Shown: positions 42,066 to 51,067 of the stretch, piece after piece
Numbering within the stretch: the stretch's first letter is position 1
Layout of the letters: each line of letters starts with the position of its first letter
DNA from: JAGXLC01 sp964585385
GTDB lineage: Bacteria; Bacteroidota; Bacteroidia; Bacteroidales; UBA12077
Direction of reading: 5' to 3'
Length of the DNA stretch: 64,000 bases
Assembly: GCA_964585385.1 (NCBI GenBank)
Contig: CAZPDP010000013.1
Location: 13,453 to 77,452, forward strand
The notes under the pieces: generated by a model
The model's input: the letters and a program-made list of their open reading frames with translations, nothing else
The model's database searches: none
What the model was told of the DNA's origin: nothing
Position numbers and translations under genes: made by a program

Positions 42066-43016
42066 ATGATTACTAGAAGATTATTGAGAATTAAAATTTT
42101 ACAGACTGTTTTTTCCTACAAATTTTCCGAAGACAAGACTATTGATATTGCAGAAAAAGAATTGTTGCACAGCATCAAACGTTTTTATGATCTATATCAT
42201 CAGCTGTTATATTTGGTGGTTAAAATCAGGGATATTGGCGAGGAAAAAATACAGATTGCAAAAGAAAAAAAGGCCCCGACTCACGAGGATCTCAATCCAA
42301 ACAAAAAATTTGTCGATAATCAGGTTATCAGGCAAATAGAAGACAACCAATCGTTAAGAAGCTACATGAGTTCGAATAAAATAGGATGGACTAACCAGCG
42401 GGACATCCTGAGGCAATTATACAACGAACTTATTAATAGTCAGCTTTACAAGGATTATATGCAGGATGAGGATTCAAACTATGAATCAGATAAAAAATTT
42501 GTGTTGTCTGTCTATAAAAAAATTATATCTGAGTCGGATCCTCTTTATGATCAATTGGAAGATCAGAGTATATATTGGAATGATGAAGTAGACCTTGTGA
42601 TTAGCTTCATCATTAAAACAATTAAATCTTTTCGGAAAAAAGAAGGTGAGGATGCCGGTTTAATGAAGCTATATAAAAATAGTGATGACCTTGAATTTGC
42701 AAAGTCGTTATTGAAGAAATCTATACTTCATTTCAATGACTATGATGATTTGATTGAAATGCATTCTAAAAACTGGGATTTGGAACGAATTGCTTTTATG
42801 GATATTCTTATTATGAAGCTTGCTATTACTGAAATTCTTGAATTTCCCTCGATACCAACAAAGGTTACCCTGGATGAATATATCGAAATTGCAAAATTCT
42901 ATAGTACAGAAAAAAGCAATGTGTTCATTAATGGAATCCTCGATAAAATCATAAATCAACTTCGGGAAGAGAATAAAATCCAAAAACAAGGCAGAGGATT
43001 GATCGGAGATAGTTAA
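42066..43016 (+). CDS. nusB: Transcription antitermination protein NusB
   Basis: The 316-residue protein is the long Bacteroidota form of NusB, with an N-terminal extension of about 150 residues on the canonical all-helical domain. The NusB signature lies at the end: AFMDILIMKLAITEILEFPSIPTKVTLDEYIEIAKFYSTEKSNVFINGILD. The start MITRRLLRIKILQTVFSY is typical (R.LRIK.LQ..YS). It is first in a run of co-directional genes to coaE and the J-domain gene. Confidence 0.92.
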   Translation: MITRRLLRIKILQTVFSYKFSEDKTIDIAEKELLHSIKRFYDLYHQLLYLVVKIRDIGEEKIQIAKEKKAPTHEDLNPNKKFVDNQVIRQIEDNQSLRSYMSSNKIGWTNQRDILRQLYNELINSQLYKDYMQDEDSNYESDKKFVLSVYKKIISESDPLYDQLEDQSIYWNDEVDLVISFIIKTIKSFRKKEGEDAGLMKLYKNSDDLEFAKSLLKKSILHFNDYDDLIEMHSKNWDLERIAFMDILIMKLAITEILEFPSIPTKVTLDEYIEIAKFYSTEKSNVFINGILDKIINQLREENKIQKQGRGLIGDS

Positions 43017-43056
43017 TCTTATATTCTTTTATTTCACAGATTTATGATAATTTCAT

Positions 43057-43064
43057 TATTTTTG
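43057..43064 (+). promoter_or_regulatory. Putative -7 box inside nusB-DUF1573 gap
   Basis: TATTTTTG matches TAnnTTTG perfectly and lies only nine bases before the ATG at 43074. The start site would then be within a few bases of the start codon, so the mRNA may be almost leaderless. Confidence 0.45.
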
Positions 43065-43073
43065 CCTCGCATT

Positions 43074-43490
43074 ATGATAAGACAAATTCTATTTTTATTA
43101 TTCATCGGAGGAGTTTTTCTTTCGGGATGCAATCAGAAACAGGAGGAAGAATCAAAAAAAGAACAAAATCAAGCGCCTCCTAAAATTGAGTTTGAAAAAA
43201 TGTATTATGACTTTGGAACCATAAGCATGGGGGAAAAAGTATCTTTTACTTTCAAATTTGAAAACAAAGGGGGAGCAGACCTTATCATCAAGGATGCATA
43301 TGCTTCATGTGGATGCACAGTAGCAGAATATGACAAAAAACCCATTAAACCAGGGAAAAGCGGAGGAGTGGAGGTAGTTTTTGACAGCAGGGGAAGAAGA
43401 GGAGTTCAGCATAAGACTGTTATCCTGGAAACTAATACACCTGTCGGAAAAAAGACTTTGACAATAAAAGCAAATATAGTTAATAACTAA
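43074..43490 (+). CDS. DUF1573 lipoprotein
   Basis: The 138-residue lipoprotein has lipobox FLSGC (Cys19). The body is a DUF1573 immunoglobulin-like domain: FEKMYYDFGTISMGEKVSFTF, then KNKGGADLIIKDAYASCGCT and VVFDSRGRRG, the usual CGCT motif included. An earlier in-frame ATG (43044) would add 10 residues ahead of a normal signal, so 43074 is preferred. It lies between nusB and yajC, as in other Bacteroidota. Role unknown; periplasmic. Confidence 0.9.
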   Translation: MIRQILFLLFIGGVFLSGCNQKQEEESKKEQNQAPPKIEFEKMYYDFGTISMGEKVSFTFKFENKGGADLIIKDAYASCGCTVAEYDKKPIKPGKSGGVEVVFDSRGRRGVQHKTVILETNTPVGKKTLTIKANIVNN

Positions 43491-43502
43491 AATTAGTAAA
43501 TT

Positions 43503-43826
43503 ATGATGAATGAAATGTTTCAAATTTTAATGGGTCAGCCCCAGGGAGATCAAAATCCACTGGTTTCATTATGGCCATTGCTATTGATAATTGTAGTTTT
43601 TTACCTGTTTATGATTAGACCTCAGGTTAAAAGACAGAAAGAACTTCGAAAATACAGGGAAAATCTTCAGAAGGGCGATAAAATTGTTACCACAGGGGGT
43701 ATCTATGGTAAAATTATCGGTGTTTCTGACCAGACCGTTCTAATAGAAGTTGAAGATCAATCCAGAATAAAGATTGATAAAAACGCTATTATTAAGGATG
43801 CTAAGGAATTAGAACAAAAGAAATAA
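43503..43826 (+). CDS. yajC: Sec translocon accessory protein YajC
   Basis: The 107-residue protein has one N-terminal membrane helix (WPLLLIIVVFYLFMIRPQ) followed by the signature RPQVKRQKELRKYRENLQKGDKIVTTGGIYGKI. YajC associates with SecDF. It starts 12 bases after the DUF1573 gene. Confidence 0.95.
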   Translation: MMNEMFQILMGQPQGDQNPLVSLWPLLLIIVVFYLFMIRPQVKRQKELRKYRENLQKGDKIVTTGGIYGKIIGVSDQTVLIEVEDQSRIKIDKNAIIKDAKELEQKK

Positions 43827-43896
43827 TTTTTTTACCCGGAAGCAATGTATTTTGTAAATTTACATTGCTTTTGGGATTTTTTAAAAAAACACTGTT

Positions 43897-44907
43897 TTGA
43901 GATCAAATTTTTCCAACTATCTAAAAGTTCTATTACTATACGTAAAAAAAGTCAGGTATAATAAAAACGTTGGAGTATTCCTGATCTTTTTGATCTTATC
44001 CACTATTTTTTGGTTACTGAACGAGTTGGAAGATGTATATGTCTCAAACATATCCTATCCAGTAAAATATACCGACCCACCCAAAGAAAAGGTTTTTGTA
44101 GGAGACCTCCCCTCACACCTGGATCTGAAAATTGAAGGGACAGGCTTTAATTTATTGGAGTACCGGATAGGAAAACAACTGATGCCAATTGAATTTTCTG
44201 TTAATTCTTACGACCTTAATACCATCGGAGAAGGGCAGGAAGAAAAATATTATATACTGACTAACTCTATTCGTTCAAGTCTTGCACAGCAGTTAAGCTC
44301 CGATCTCAATATACTGGATATATCACCGGACACCTTGTTTTTTCAGTTTGCTAAAGAAACGCAGAAAAAACTTCCTGTAGTTTCAACTATCGATTATTCA
44401 TTTGATAAACAACTCATGCTGAAGGGAGACATTAGCATTGAACCTGATAGCGTTACAGTAATTGGACCTACTAAGATACTGGACACAATTAGCGAAATTA
44501 AAACTGAGCATAAGAAATTAGAAGGCATTACCCAAACAACTTTTATAACTGTACCTTTGAAAAAACATCATTCACAGCTTCAATATTCGGTAAAAACAGT
44601 TAATATTACTATTCCTGTTGAGCAGTTTACTGAAGGAGAAATGAGAAAGGAGCTTGTTGTTAAAAACTTGCCGGACAGTGTTGTATTGAGAACATTTCCC
44701 AGAACTATCCGGATAACATACCTGGTGGGGCTCAGTAATTATGAGAACCTAATACCAGAACTATTTAAAGCTACTGTGGATTATAAAGACATCGAAAAAG
44801 ATTCTGATAAGATTCCGGTAAAGATTGAAAAAACTCCTGATTACCTGAAATCATACTCATACAACCCACATAAAGTCGATTATATAATTGAGAAGAAAGA
44901 TGATTAA
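43897..44907 (+). CDS. YbbR/CdaR-like domain protein
   Basis: The 336-residue protein has one N-terminal membrane helix (about 25-42, VGVFLIFLILSTIFWLLNE) and then repeated YbbR-type beta domains (PVKYTDPPKEKVFVGDLPSHLDLKIEG and later FITVPLKKH, PVEQFTEGEMRKEL). YbbR/CdaR regulates diadenylate cyclase in Firmicutes; whether it does so here is unknown. The apparent start is a TTG at 43897, giving MRSNFSNYLK. It overlaps the coaE start by eight bases. Confidence 0.75.
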   Translation: MRSNFSNYLKVLLLYVKKVRYNKNVGVFLIFLILSTIFWLLNELEDVYVSNISYPVKYTDPPKEKVFVGDLPSHLDLKIEGTGFNLLEYRIGKQLMPIEFSVNSYDLNTIGEGQEEKYYILTNSIRSSLAQQLSSDLNILDISPDTLFFQFAKETQKKLPVVSTIDYSFDKQLMLKGDISIEPDSVTVIGPTKILDTISEIKTEHKKLEGITQTTFITVPLKKHHSQLQYSVKTVNITIPVEQFTEGEMRKELVVKNLPDSVVLRTFPRTIRITYLVGLSNYENLIPELFKATVDYKDIEKDSDKIPVKIEKTPDYLKSYSYNPHKVDYIIEKKDD

Positions 44908-45484
44908 GGTTGGACTAACAGGTGGAATTGGCAGTGGAAAAACAATTACATCGACAGTTTTTGAAAAACTCGGTGTACCGGTTTTTTATGCCGACGAGGA
45001 AGCAAAAAAACTGTTGTCTAAGGACAGGGAAGTCATAAGACAGCTCAGAGATCGTTTTGGAGATGATATTTTTGATGAAAATGGAATCAATAAAGCAAGT
45101 TTAGCTTCAATAATTTTTAATGACAGAGACGCTTTGGATGATGTCAATAAGATTATTCATCCAAAAGTTAGAAGAGATTTCGCAAGCTGGGCTGAACAGC
45201 AAATCTCAGCCTATGTGATAATGGAAGCTGCTATTTTATTTGAAAGCGGAGGACACAAGAACATGGATAAAACCATTCTCGTTTATGCACCGGAACAACT
45301 GAGGATACAAAGGGTGATTAAACGTGATGATGTAACCGAAGAAGAAGTGCGTTCAAGAATGCGCAACCAGGAAAAGGATGAAGATAAGATTGAAAAAGCC
45401 GACTGGGTTATTTATAATGACGATACCCAAATGGTTTTGCCACAGATTATTGAAATACACAATACGATAAAAGCAAAAAGTTAG
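44900..45484 (+). CDS. coaE: Dephospho-CoA kinase
   Basis: CoaE phosphorylates dephospho-CoA in the last step of CoA synthesis. The P-loop GLTGGIGSGKT is at residues 5-15. ADEEAKKLL, IIHPKVR and the Asp-Glu/Ala-rich lid (RVIKRDDVTEEEVRSRMRNQ) are typical. The ATG at 44900 overlaps the YbbR stop; a TTG at 44888 is a weaker start. Confidence 0.95.
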   Translation: MIKVGLTGGIGSGKTITSTVFEKLGVPVFYADEEAKKLLSKDREVIRQLRDRFGDDIFDENGINKASLASIIFNDRDALDDVNKIIHPKVRRDFASWAEQQISAYVIMEAAILFESGGHKNMDKTILVYAPEQLRIQRVIKRDDVTEEEVRSRMRNQEKDEDKIEKADWVIYNDDTQMVLPQIIEIHNTIKAKS

Positions 45485-45486
45485 TT

Positions 45487-46209
45487 ATGGGAAAATTTAC
45501 TAAATGGATAGCCGGAGGTCTTGGATGGGCGTTTTTAGGACCCATCGGGGGAATTTTGGGATTTGTTTTAGGTTCCATGTATGACGGAATGGAAGGACAA
45601 CGAAGTTCTTCCGGGTATTCAATGACAACCACGGGCAGCTTTGCTGTTAGTCTGCTGGTACTTGTTGCTGCGGTTATGAAAGCAGACCAGAAATTGATGC
45701 GTTCAGAACTCAATTATGTAAAAAAATACTTTATCCAGAATTTTGGGGAGGAAAGTGCCGCTGAAGCCATGAAAATGCTCCGGGATATTCTGAAGCAGAA
45801 TATACCCCTTGGAGAGGTTTGCCAGCAAATAAAGCAAAACATGGATTACTCTTCAAGATTGCAGCTTCTGCACTTTCTGTTTGGTGTATCCAACGCCGAC
45901 GGCCAGATTCATGAATCTGAGGTACAAACCATTGAGCGTATTGCTTCTCTTATTGGCATTTCCCAAAAAGATATGGATTCCATCAAGTCGATGTTTATCG
46001 AAGACACCCATTATGCCTATAAAATTCTGGAGGTGGATCCCTCTGTTTCCGATGAGGAAGTAAAGAAAGCTTACAGAAAGATGGCCAACAAATATCATCC
46101 TGATAAGGTAAGTCACCTGGGAGAAGACTTTCAAAAGGTTGCCAACCAGAAATTTCAAAAAGTGAACGAGGCTTACGAGAAGATTAAAAAAGAAAGAAAT
46201 ATGAATTAG
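45487..46209 (+). CDS. TerB-DnaJ (DjlA-like) co-chaperone
   Basis: The 240-residue protein has a glycine-rich hydrophobic N-terminus (about 8-30, GGLGWAFLGPIGGILGFVLG), a TerB-like helical domain (about 50-160) and a C-terminal J domain (about 175-238) with the HPD motif in ANKYHPDKVSHLGEDF. It resembles DjlA, a membrane-linked DnaK partner. It starts two bases after coaE, so it is the last gene of this run. Confidence 0.85.
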   Translation: MGKFTKWIAGGLGWAFLGPIGGILGFVLGSMYDGMEGQRSSSGYSMTTTGSFAVSLLVLVAAVMKADQKLMRSELNYVKKYFIQNFGEESAAEAMKMLRDILKQNIPLGEVCQQIKQNMDYSSRLQLLHFLFGVSNADGQIHESEVQTIERIASLIGISQKDMDSIKSMFIEDTHYAYKILEVDPSVSDEEVKKAYRKMANKYHPDKVSHLGEDFQKVANQKFQKVNEAYEKIKKERNMN

Positions 46210-46218
46210 CACAATTCT

Positions 46219-46252
46219 TTTGCTATTCATATCTGACAAAATTCTATATTTG
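46219..46252 (+). promoter_or_regulatory. Putative promoter of the DUF5606 gene
   Basis: TTTG at 46219-46222 and TATATTTG at 46245-46252 (TAnnTTTG) form a Bacteroidota-type -33/-7 pair about 22 bases apart, 24 bases before the ATG at 46277. Confidence 0.55.
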
Positions 46253-46276
46253 CAGTTCTTAAAAAAATAATGAGCT

Positions 46277-46768
46277 ATGTTAAAAGATATTCTTTCTATT
46301 TCAGGACACAGCGGTTTGTTTAAGTACTTAAAAAAGAGTAGAAACGGCATTATAGTTGAGAACCTTGAGACCCAAAAGCGCATGAATGCGGATGCCACTG
46401 CACAGGTTAATGCCCTGGAAGATATAAGCATTTATACGGATACAGAAGATCTTCCGCTGGACAAAGTATTCAAAGCCATCTATGAACATGAAGAAGGTAA
46501 AGCTGCAATGAATCCGAAGAAAGCCTCAGGAAAAGAGCTCAGGGAATATTTTGAAAAGATTATACCCGACCATGATCAGGACAGGGTTTATAGTTCGGAT
46601 ATAAAAAAGATACTGACCTGGTATAATGTTCTTCATAAGCTTGATATGCTGAATTTTACCGAGGAAGAAGAAAAGAATGAAGAGAAGCAATCAGAAGAAT
46701 CTCAATCCACTGATAAGGAAGCAAAGAAAGAAGATAATAAAGACGAAGAAGAGAAGAACGAAGAATAA
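46277..46768 (+). CDS. DUF5606 protein
   Basis: The 163-residue protein fits the DUF5606 family found in Bacteroidota: MLKDILSISGHSGLFKYLKKSRNGIIVENLE, then DISIYTDTEDLPLDKVF and VYSSDIKKILTWYNVLHKLDMLNF. The C-terminal 35 residues are a charged Glu/Lys tail. Function unknown. It converges on mazG. Confidence 0.85.
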   Translation: MLKDILSISGHSGLFKYLKKSRNGIIVENLETQKRMNADATAQVNALEDISIYTDTEDLPLDKVFKAIYEHEEGKAAMNPKKASGKELREYFEKIIPDHDQDRVYSSDIKKILTWYNVLHKLDMLNFTEEEEKNEEKQSEESQSTDKEAKKEDNKDEEEKNEE

Positions 46769-46836
46769 GCATTTACTGTAATAAGGAGTAAAACCTACAA
46801 GTGTCACTGCAACTGCACTGCCACTAACAACTCCCG

Positions 46837-47604
46837 TCAATCTTTCTTCTTAGCCTCTTCCCAGATTTCATTCATTTCGTCCAGGGTCATATCTTTTAGC
46901 TTCAGGCCTTTGTTGAGCGTGTTTTCCTCAAGGAATTTGAATCTGTTGATGAATTTATGGTTGGTTTTCTCAAGAGCATTCTCCGGGTCAATATCATACA
47001 ACCTGGCGGCATTTATCACTGAGAACAGTAAATCTCCGAACTCAGACTCAATTTTCTCTTTGTCAGAGTTCTTAACCTCTTCCTGCAATTCATCCAGTTC
47101 TTCTTTTACTTTATCCCAGATTTGTTCTTTTTCATCCCAATCAAATCCTACGCCACGGACCTTTTGCTGGATGCGGTTGGACTTTATAAGGGCCGGGAGT
47201 GAATCCGGAACTCCTGAAAGAATAGACTTTTTGCCTTCTTTCATCTTGATTTGTTCCCAGTTTTCTTCTACTTCTTTATGATCTTTGACTGCTGTATCTC
47301 CAAAAACATGGGGGTGTCGTGAGATAAGTTTATCACAAAGCGAATTGATTACATCGGTAATATCAAATTCGGATTTTTCGTCTGCAATCTTTGCATAAAA
47401 CACCACATGAAGTAACAAATCCCCGAGTTCCTTCCTAATTTCAGGCATATCTTCTTTTATAATGGAATCGGCCAGTTCATAGGTTTCCTCTATAGTCAGA
47501 TTTCTGAGGCTTTCCATTGTCTGTTTCCGGTCCCATGGACACTTCACCCGGAGTTCGTTTAGAATATTCAGCAATCGGTCAAATGCTTCCAGTTCTTTTT
47601 TCAT
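46837..47604 (-). CDS. mazG: MazG nucleoside triphosphate pyrophosphohydrolase
   Basis: MazG hydrolyses non-canonical NTPs. The 255-residue product has two MazG domains: the first with CPWDRKQTMESLRNLTIEETYEL and DLLLHVVFYAKIADE, the second with FGDLLFSVINAARLYDIDPENAL. EExxE and GDLL metal-binding motifs are intact. It follows the SAM hydrolase-like gene on the same strand by 12 bases. Confidence 0.95.
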   Translation of the reverse strand: MKKELEAFDRLLNILNELRVKCPWDRKQTMESLRNLTIEETYELADSIIKEDMPEIRKELGDLLLHVVFYAKIADEKSEFDITDVINSLCDKLISRHPHVFGDTAVKDHKEVEENWEQIKMKEGKKSILSGVPDSLPALIKSNRIQQKVRGVGFDWDEKEQIWDKVKEELDELQEEVKNSDKEKIESEFGDLLFSVINAARLYDIDPENALEKTNHKFINRFKFLEENTLNKGLKLKDMTLDEMNEIWEEAKKKD

Positions 47605-47616
47605 AGTTCAGGTTTT

Positions 47617-48390
47617 TTAACGAAAACTTACCCGCACAGTTGAGTCTTTGGTTAAAGAAAGAATTTGTGCAGCGTTTCCTCCATTCATTGCGATTTCCAG
47701 AAGATTTAGTGAGTTGAACAGGGCCAGCAGTTCACCTTCCGGAGAATCCTGATAGGTTTTACTTATACGGTTTATTTTATTCGTATTGCTTTGAACAAAT
47801 ATTTGAAAGGATCTGTTGTTTGCCACCCGGTAGAACAGCTCTTTTGTAATATTGGTAATGGCATTGGAAAAGGAATCAATATAGATCACCCTTCCGATAA
47901 TAACGTTTTCATCAATTGTCGGACGCAAGGGAATTCTCTTGTAAATTTCACCAGTCTCCCTGCCAATGCTTTCAGGACTTTCACCCATGGCTATTTTGGC
48001 AGCTGCTTCAGCAAAAACCGACAGACTTGGAAAAGTGGGTAAAGCCATGGATTTTTCCAGGGTGTATATCTTATCCGGCTGGTCTCTGAAAAGTAGGCCG
48101 AATATGCCGTTATCTGTTCCGATAAAATAATGGTTATCTTTCTCTACCAACACATGTTCCCTGATTTTCTCAGGTTCAGATTTTACAGCTATGATGTGAA
48201 TGCTACCTTTGGGAAAATGATGGTAAGTATTTCTTAAAATGAAAGCAGCTTCAGTAATGTTAAAAGGTTTTATCTGGTGGGTAATATCAATAATCTTAGC
48301 ATCTTCATAAAGGCCCAGGATTTTGCCTTTTAAAGCGCCTGAATAAAAATCATCGTATCTCCAATCTGTTGTTAATGTTATTACCGGCAT
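47617..48390 (-). CDS. SAM hydroxide adenosyltransferase-like protein (DUF62)
   Basis: The 257-residue protein belongs to the SAM-dependent chlorinase/fluorinase fold (DUF62), whose non-halogenating members hydrolyse S-adenosylmethionine to adenosine and methionine. Seen are the start ITLTTDWRYDDFYSGALKGKI, DITHQIKPFNITEAAFILRN, VKSEPEKIREHVLVEKDNHYFIGTDNG and INGGNAAQILSL-like ending. The halogenase-specific loop is not recognisable. It is upstream of mazG and divergent from phoH. Confidence 0.88.
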   Translation of the reverse strand: MPVITLTTDWRYDDFYSGALKGKILGLYEDAKIIDITHQIKPFNITEAAFILRNTYHHFPKGSIHIIAVKSEPEKIREHVLVEKDNHYFIGTDNGIFGLLFRDQPDKIYTLEKSMALPTFPSLSVFAEAAAKIAMGESPESIGRETGEIYKRIPLRPTIDENVIIGRVIYIDSFSNAITNITKELFYRVANNRSFQIFVQSNTNKINRISKTYQDSPEGELLALFNSLNLLEIAMNGGNAAQILSLTKDSTVRVSFR

Positions 48391-48462
48391 AGATGCTTAT
48401 TATCTCTTCAATCAACCTAAAATCAATTGATAAACTCTTACGTTAAATACTAAATAAATTAT

Positions 48463-48470
48463 TAGATTTG
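48463..48470 (+). promoter_or_regulatory. Putative -7 box upstream of phoH
   Basis: TAGATTTG matches the TAnnTTTG consensus and lies 54 bases before the phoH ATG at 48525. Confidence 0.5.
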
Positions 48471-48524
48471 CTTTAGGAAAAAATCTAGTAAAAGTCAAAA
48501 GTACACAATATTTATCTAAATTCT

Positions 48525-49490
48525 ATGATTGAAAAGGTGATATATTTAGAGGGGATAGAGCCGGTAAACCTTTATGGCGTCAAAAATACCAGGCTTGAGA
48601 AACTGAAGGAATATTATCCTAAATTGAAAATCATCGCCCGGGGTAATGAGATTAAAGTTCGTGGCGAAGAGCAGAAAATTAATGAATTTGAAGAAAAAAT
48701 TGATTTGATTATAGAATATTTGCAAAAATTTAAGCATCTGAAGGATAGTGAGTTCGATGCCCTTATAAGAGATGAGGGAGAAGGCGAGGAAATGATGAAG
48801 GCCAAAGAAACTACTGAAGATGCTTTGGTTTACGGAATTAATGCTCAGCCAGTAAAGGCAAGAACGGTAAACCAGCGAAAACTGGTAACGGATCATTATG
48901 AAAACGATTTGGTTTTTGCAATTGGTCCTGCCGGAACAGGGAAGACATATACGGCTATTGCATTGGCTGTTAAAGCATTTAAAGAAAAAGAAGTGAAAAG
49001 GATTATCCTGACCCGGCCTGCTGTCGAAGCAGGAGAGAACCTGGGGTTTTTGCCCGGTGATATGAAGGAAAAACTGGATCCCTATTTGCAACCCTTATAC
49101 GATGCACTGAGGGATATGATACATCCCCGAAAGCTTACCGATTTTATAGAGGAAGGTATTATTGAGATAGCGCCTTTGGCTTATATGAGAGGAAGAACAT
49201 TGGATAACGCTTTTGTAATCCTCGATGAGGCACAGAATACCACGGTTAACCAGTTGAAAATGTTCCTGACCCGGATGGGAAAGAATGCAAAATTTATTGT
49301 CACGGGAGACATCACACAAATTGACCTTCCGCGAAAGCAACGTTCAGGACTTATTGAAGGAATGGAAATTCTTAAGAACATTTCTGGTATTTCCATTGTT
49401 CATTTTGATGAAAGGGATATTATACGCCATAAACTCGTTAAAGACATAGTTGCAGCGTATAATAAACGAATGGAAGATAATACTAAATAA
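48525..49490 (+). CDS. PhoH family ATPase
   Basis: The 321-residue protein is a PhoH-like ATPase of bacterial type. The N-terminal part (about 1-105) has the PhoH-specific cap. Walker A GPAGTGKT lies at about residue 133, and Walker B is VILDEAQNTT. RPAVEAGENLGFLPGDMKEKLDPYLQPLYDAL is the family signature. PhoH proteins are linked to RNA metabolism. It is followed by purC after 49 bases. Confidence 0.92.
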   Translation: MIEKVIYLEGIEPVNLYGVKNTRLEKLKEYYPKLKIIARGNEIKVRGEEQKINEFEEKIDLIIEYLQKFKHLKDSEFDALIRDEGEGEEMMKAKETTEDALVYGINAQPVKARTVNQRKLVTDHYENDLVFAIGPAGTGKTYTAIALAVKAFKEKEVKRIILTRPAVEAGENLGFLPGDMKEKLDPYLQPLYDALRDMIHPRKLTDFIEEGIIEIAPLAYMRGRTLDNAFVILDEAQNTTVNQLKMFLTRMGKNAKFIVTGDITQIDLPRKQRSGLIEGMEILKNISGISIVHFDERDIIRHKLVKDIVAAYNKRMEDNTK

Positions 49491-49539
49491 AACGATATTC
49501 CAGAGTATATCATCAATAATAAATAAATAACAACTGATT

Positions 49540-50487
49540 ATGCAAAAGCCAATCGTCAAAACCCAGTTCAGTTTACCGGGTCAGAAAGATTTTTATAAAG
49601 GGAAGGTCCGGGATGTATACAATATTAACGATGAGTATCTTGTCATGATTGTGACAGACCGGATATCAGCGTTTGATGTGGTTCTTCCCAAAGGAATTCC
49701 CTACAAGGGGCAAGTATTAAATCAAATAGCAGACCGTTTTCTGGATGCTGCTTCTGAAATTGTCCCAACATGGAAAATAGAAACACCGGACCCCAACGTA
49801 ATGATTGGTCACAAGGCCGAAGCATTTCCCGTTGAAATGGTAGTCCGTGGATACCTGACAGGCCATGCATGGCGTGAATACAAGGCAGGTAAAAGGGAGA
49901 TATGTGGAGAACCACTTCCTGAAGGAATGAAGGAGCATCAGAAATTTGAAAAACCAATTTTAACACCCACAACAAAGGCACATGAGGGACATGATGAGGA
50001 TATTTCCAAAGACGAAATCATTAAGCAGGGGTTGGTTAGCAAGGAAGACTATGAGTTGCTGGAAAAATATTCGCTCGATTTATTTGACCAGGGTACAAAA
50101 ATTGCCGCTGAAAAAGGTTTAATACTGGTGGATACTAAATACGAGTTTGGTGTAAAGGATGGAAAAATATACCTGATAGATGAAATTCATACACCCGATT
50201 CATCACGCTATTTTTATTCAGATGAATACCAGGAGCGTTTTGACAAGGGATTACCCCAGAAACAGCTTTCCAAGGAATTTGTGAGAGAATGGCTTATTGA
50301 ACAAGGTTTCCAGGGTCAGGAAGGGCAGGAAGTACCCAATATGGGTGAAGATTTTATTAAGAAGGTATCCGAACGGTACATTGAGCTTTTTGAAAAGATT
50401 ACCGGTGAAAAATTTATATACACAGAATCACCTAACGTCGAAAAAAGAATAGAAGATAATATTAAAAAAAGCCTGTCTGCATTATAG
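49540..50487 (+). CDS. purC: SAICAR synthetase
   Basis: PurC joins CAIR and aspartate in purine synthesis. The 315-residue long form is typical: FYKGKVRDVYNIND, VTDRISAFDVVLPKGIPYKG, EMVVRGYLTGHAWREYK, ILVDTKYEFG and EIHTPDSSRYF. It is the last gene before a 580-base gap. Confidence 0.95.
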   Translation: MQKPIVKTQFSLPGQKDFYKGKVRDVYNINDEYLVMIVTDRISAFDVVLPKGIPYKGQVLNQIADRFLDAASEIVPTWKIETPDPNVMIGHKAEAFPVEMVVRGYLTGHAWREYKAGKREICGEPLPEGMKEHQKFEKPILTPTTKAHEGHDEDISKDEIIKQGLVSKEDYELLEKYSLDLFDQGTKIAAEKGLILVDTKYEFGVKDGKIYLIDEIHTPDSSRYFYSDEYQERFDKGLPQKQLSKEFVREWLIEQGFQGQEGQEVPNMGEDFIKKVSERYIELFEKITGEKFIYTESPNVEKRIEDNIKKSLSAL

Positions 50488-51067
50488 ATAAATTGATTTT
50501 GTTTTATTGAGAGAGGCTGTCTTCTAAAGTTTTTTAATGTATTTCACGCAAAGTTCTGCAAAGATTTTCGCAAAGGTATGCAAAGCCTAATTTAAAGAAC
50601 CATAATACCTTACCGTCTTCTTTACCGTTTTTTGCGTGAACACATTTTTTTACTTTTGAGACAGACTCATTTTTTATTTTGTATAGAAAAGATTTAACGA
50701 TTTTATTACCTGTTAATTGATTTTCTTGTTAATATAAAATTAAGAATTCTAAATAGTTAATATAATATCATTTATTTTGATATTTTGTCCTTTTATGTTT
50801 AAGTTTGCATAGAAGTTATTTTTATAAAGTCTGGTATTATTTCTTACTTTATATTCATAATGAGCAATACAGAAGGGGGAGCTGATGATATTATTTAAAT
50901 TCTGTTTTAGATTATTTTACAGACTTCATGGGAGTGCATGGAGTCGCTAACCACACTCTGTTTCAATAAATAACAGTTTAATCCTGATTATTTTAGTTCA
51001 AAATGTTTTACAAGAATTATTTTATTCTTTAAAGAAGGATACATTTGTTTTAAACTGACACCGCAAA
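50488..51067 (+). other. Gap upstream of metH
   Basis: No gene is seen. A 10-bp inverted pair (TTCACGCAAA at 50543-50552, TTTGCGTGAA at 50631-50640) brackets degenerate CGCAAAGnnnTGCAAAG words, an intergenic-repeat type common in Bacteroidota. I looked for a cobalamin or SAM riboswitch and found no convincing consensus. A hairpin-like GGAGTG...CACTC segment is near 50930-50975. Confidence 0.5.
51040..51047 (+). promoter_or_regulatory. Putative -7 box of metH
   Basis: TACATTTG matches TAnnTTTG and lies 20 bases before the metH ATG. It would drive the whole one-carbon operon if no internal promoter intervenes. Confidence 0.5.

Noticed and set aside
50488..51067. Cobalamin or SAM riboswitch upstream of metH
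   Set aside because: Searched for a B12 box and S-box-like stems; no convincing consensus was found.
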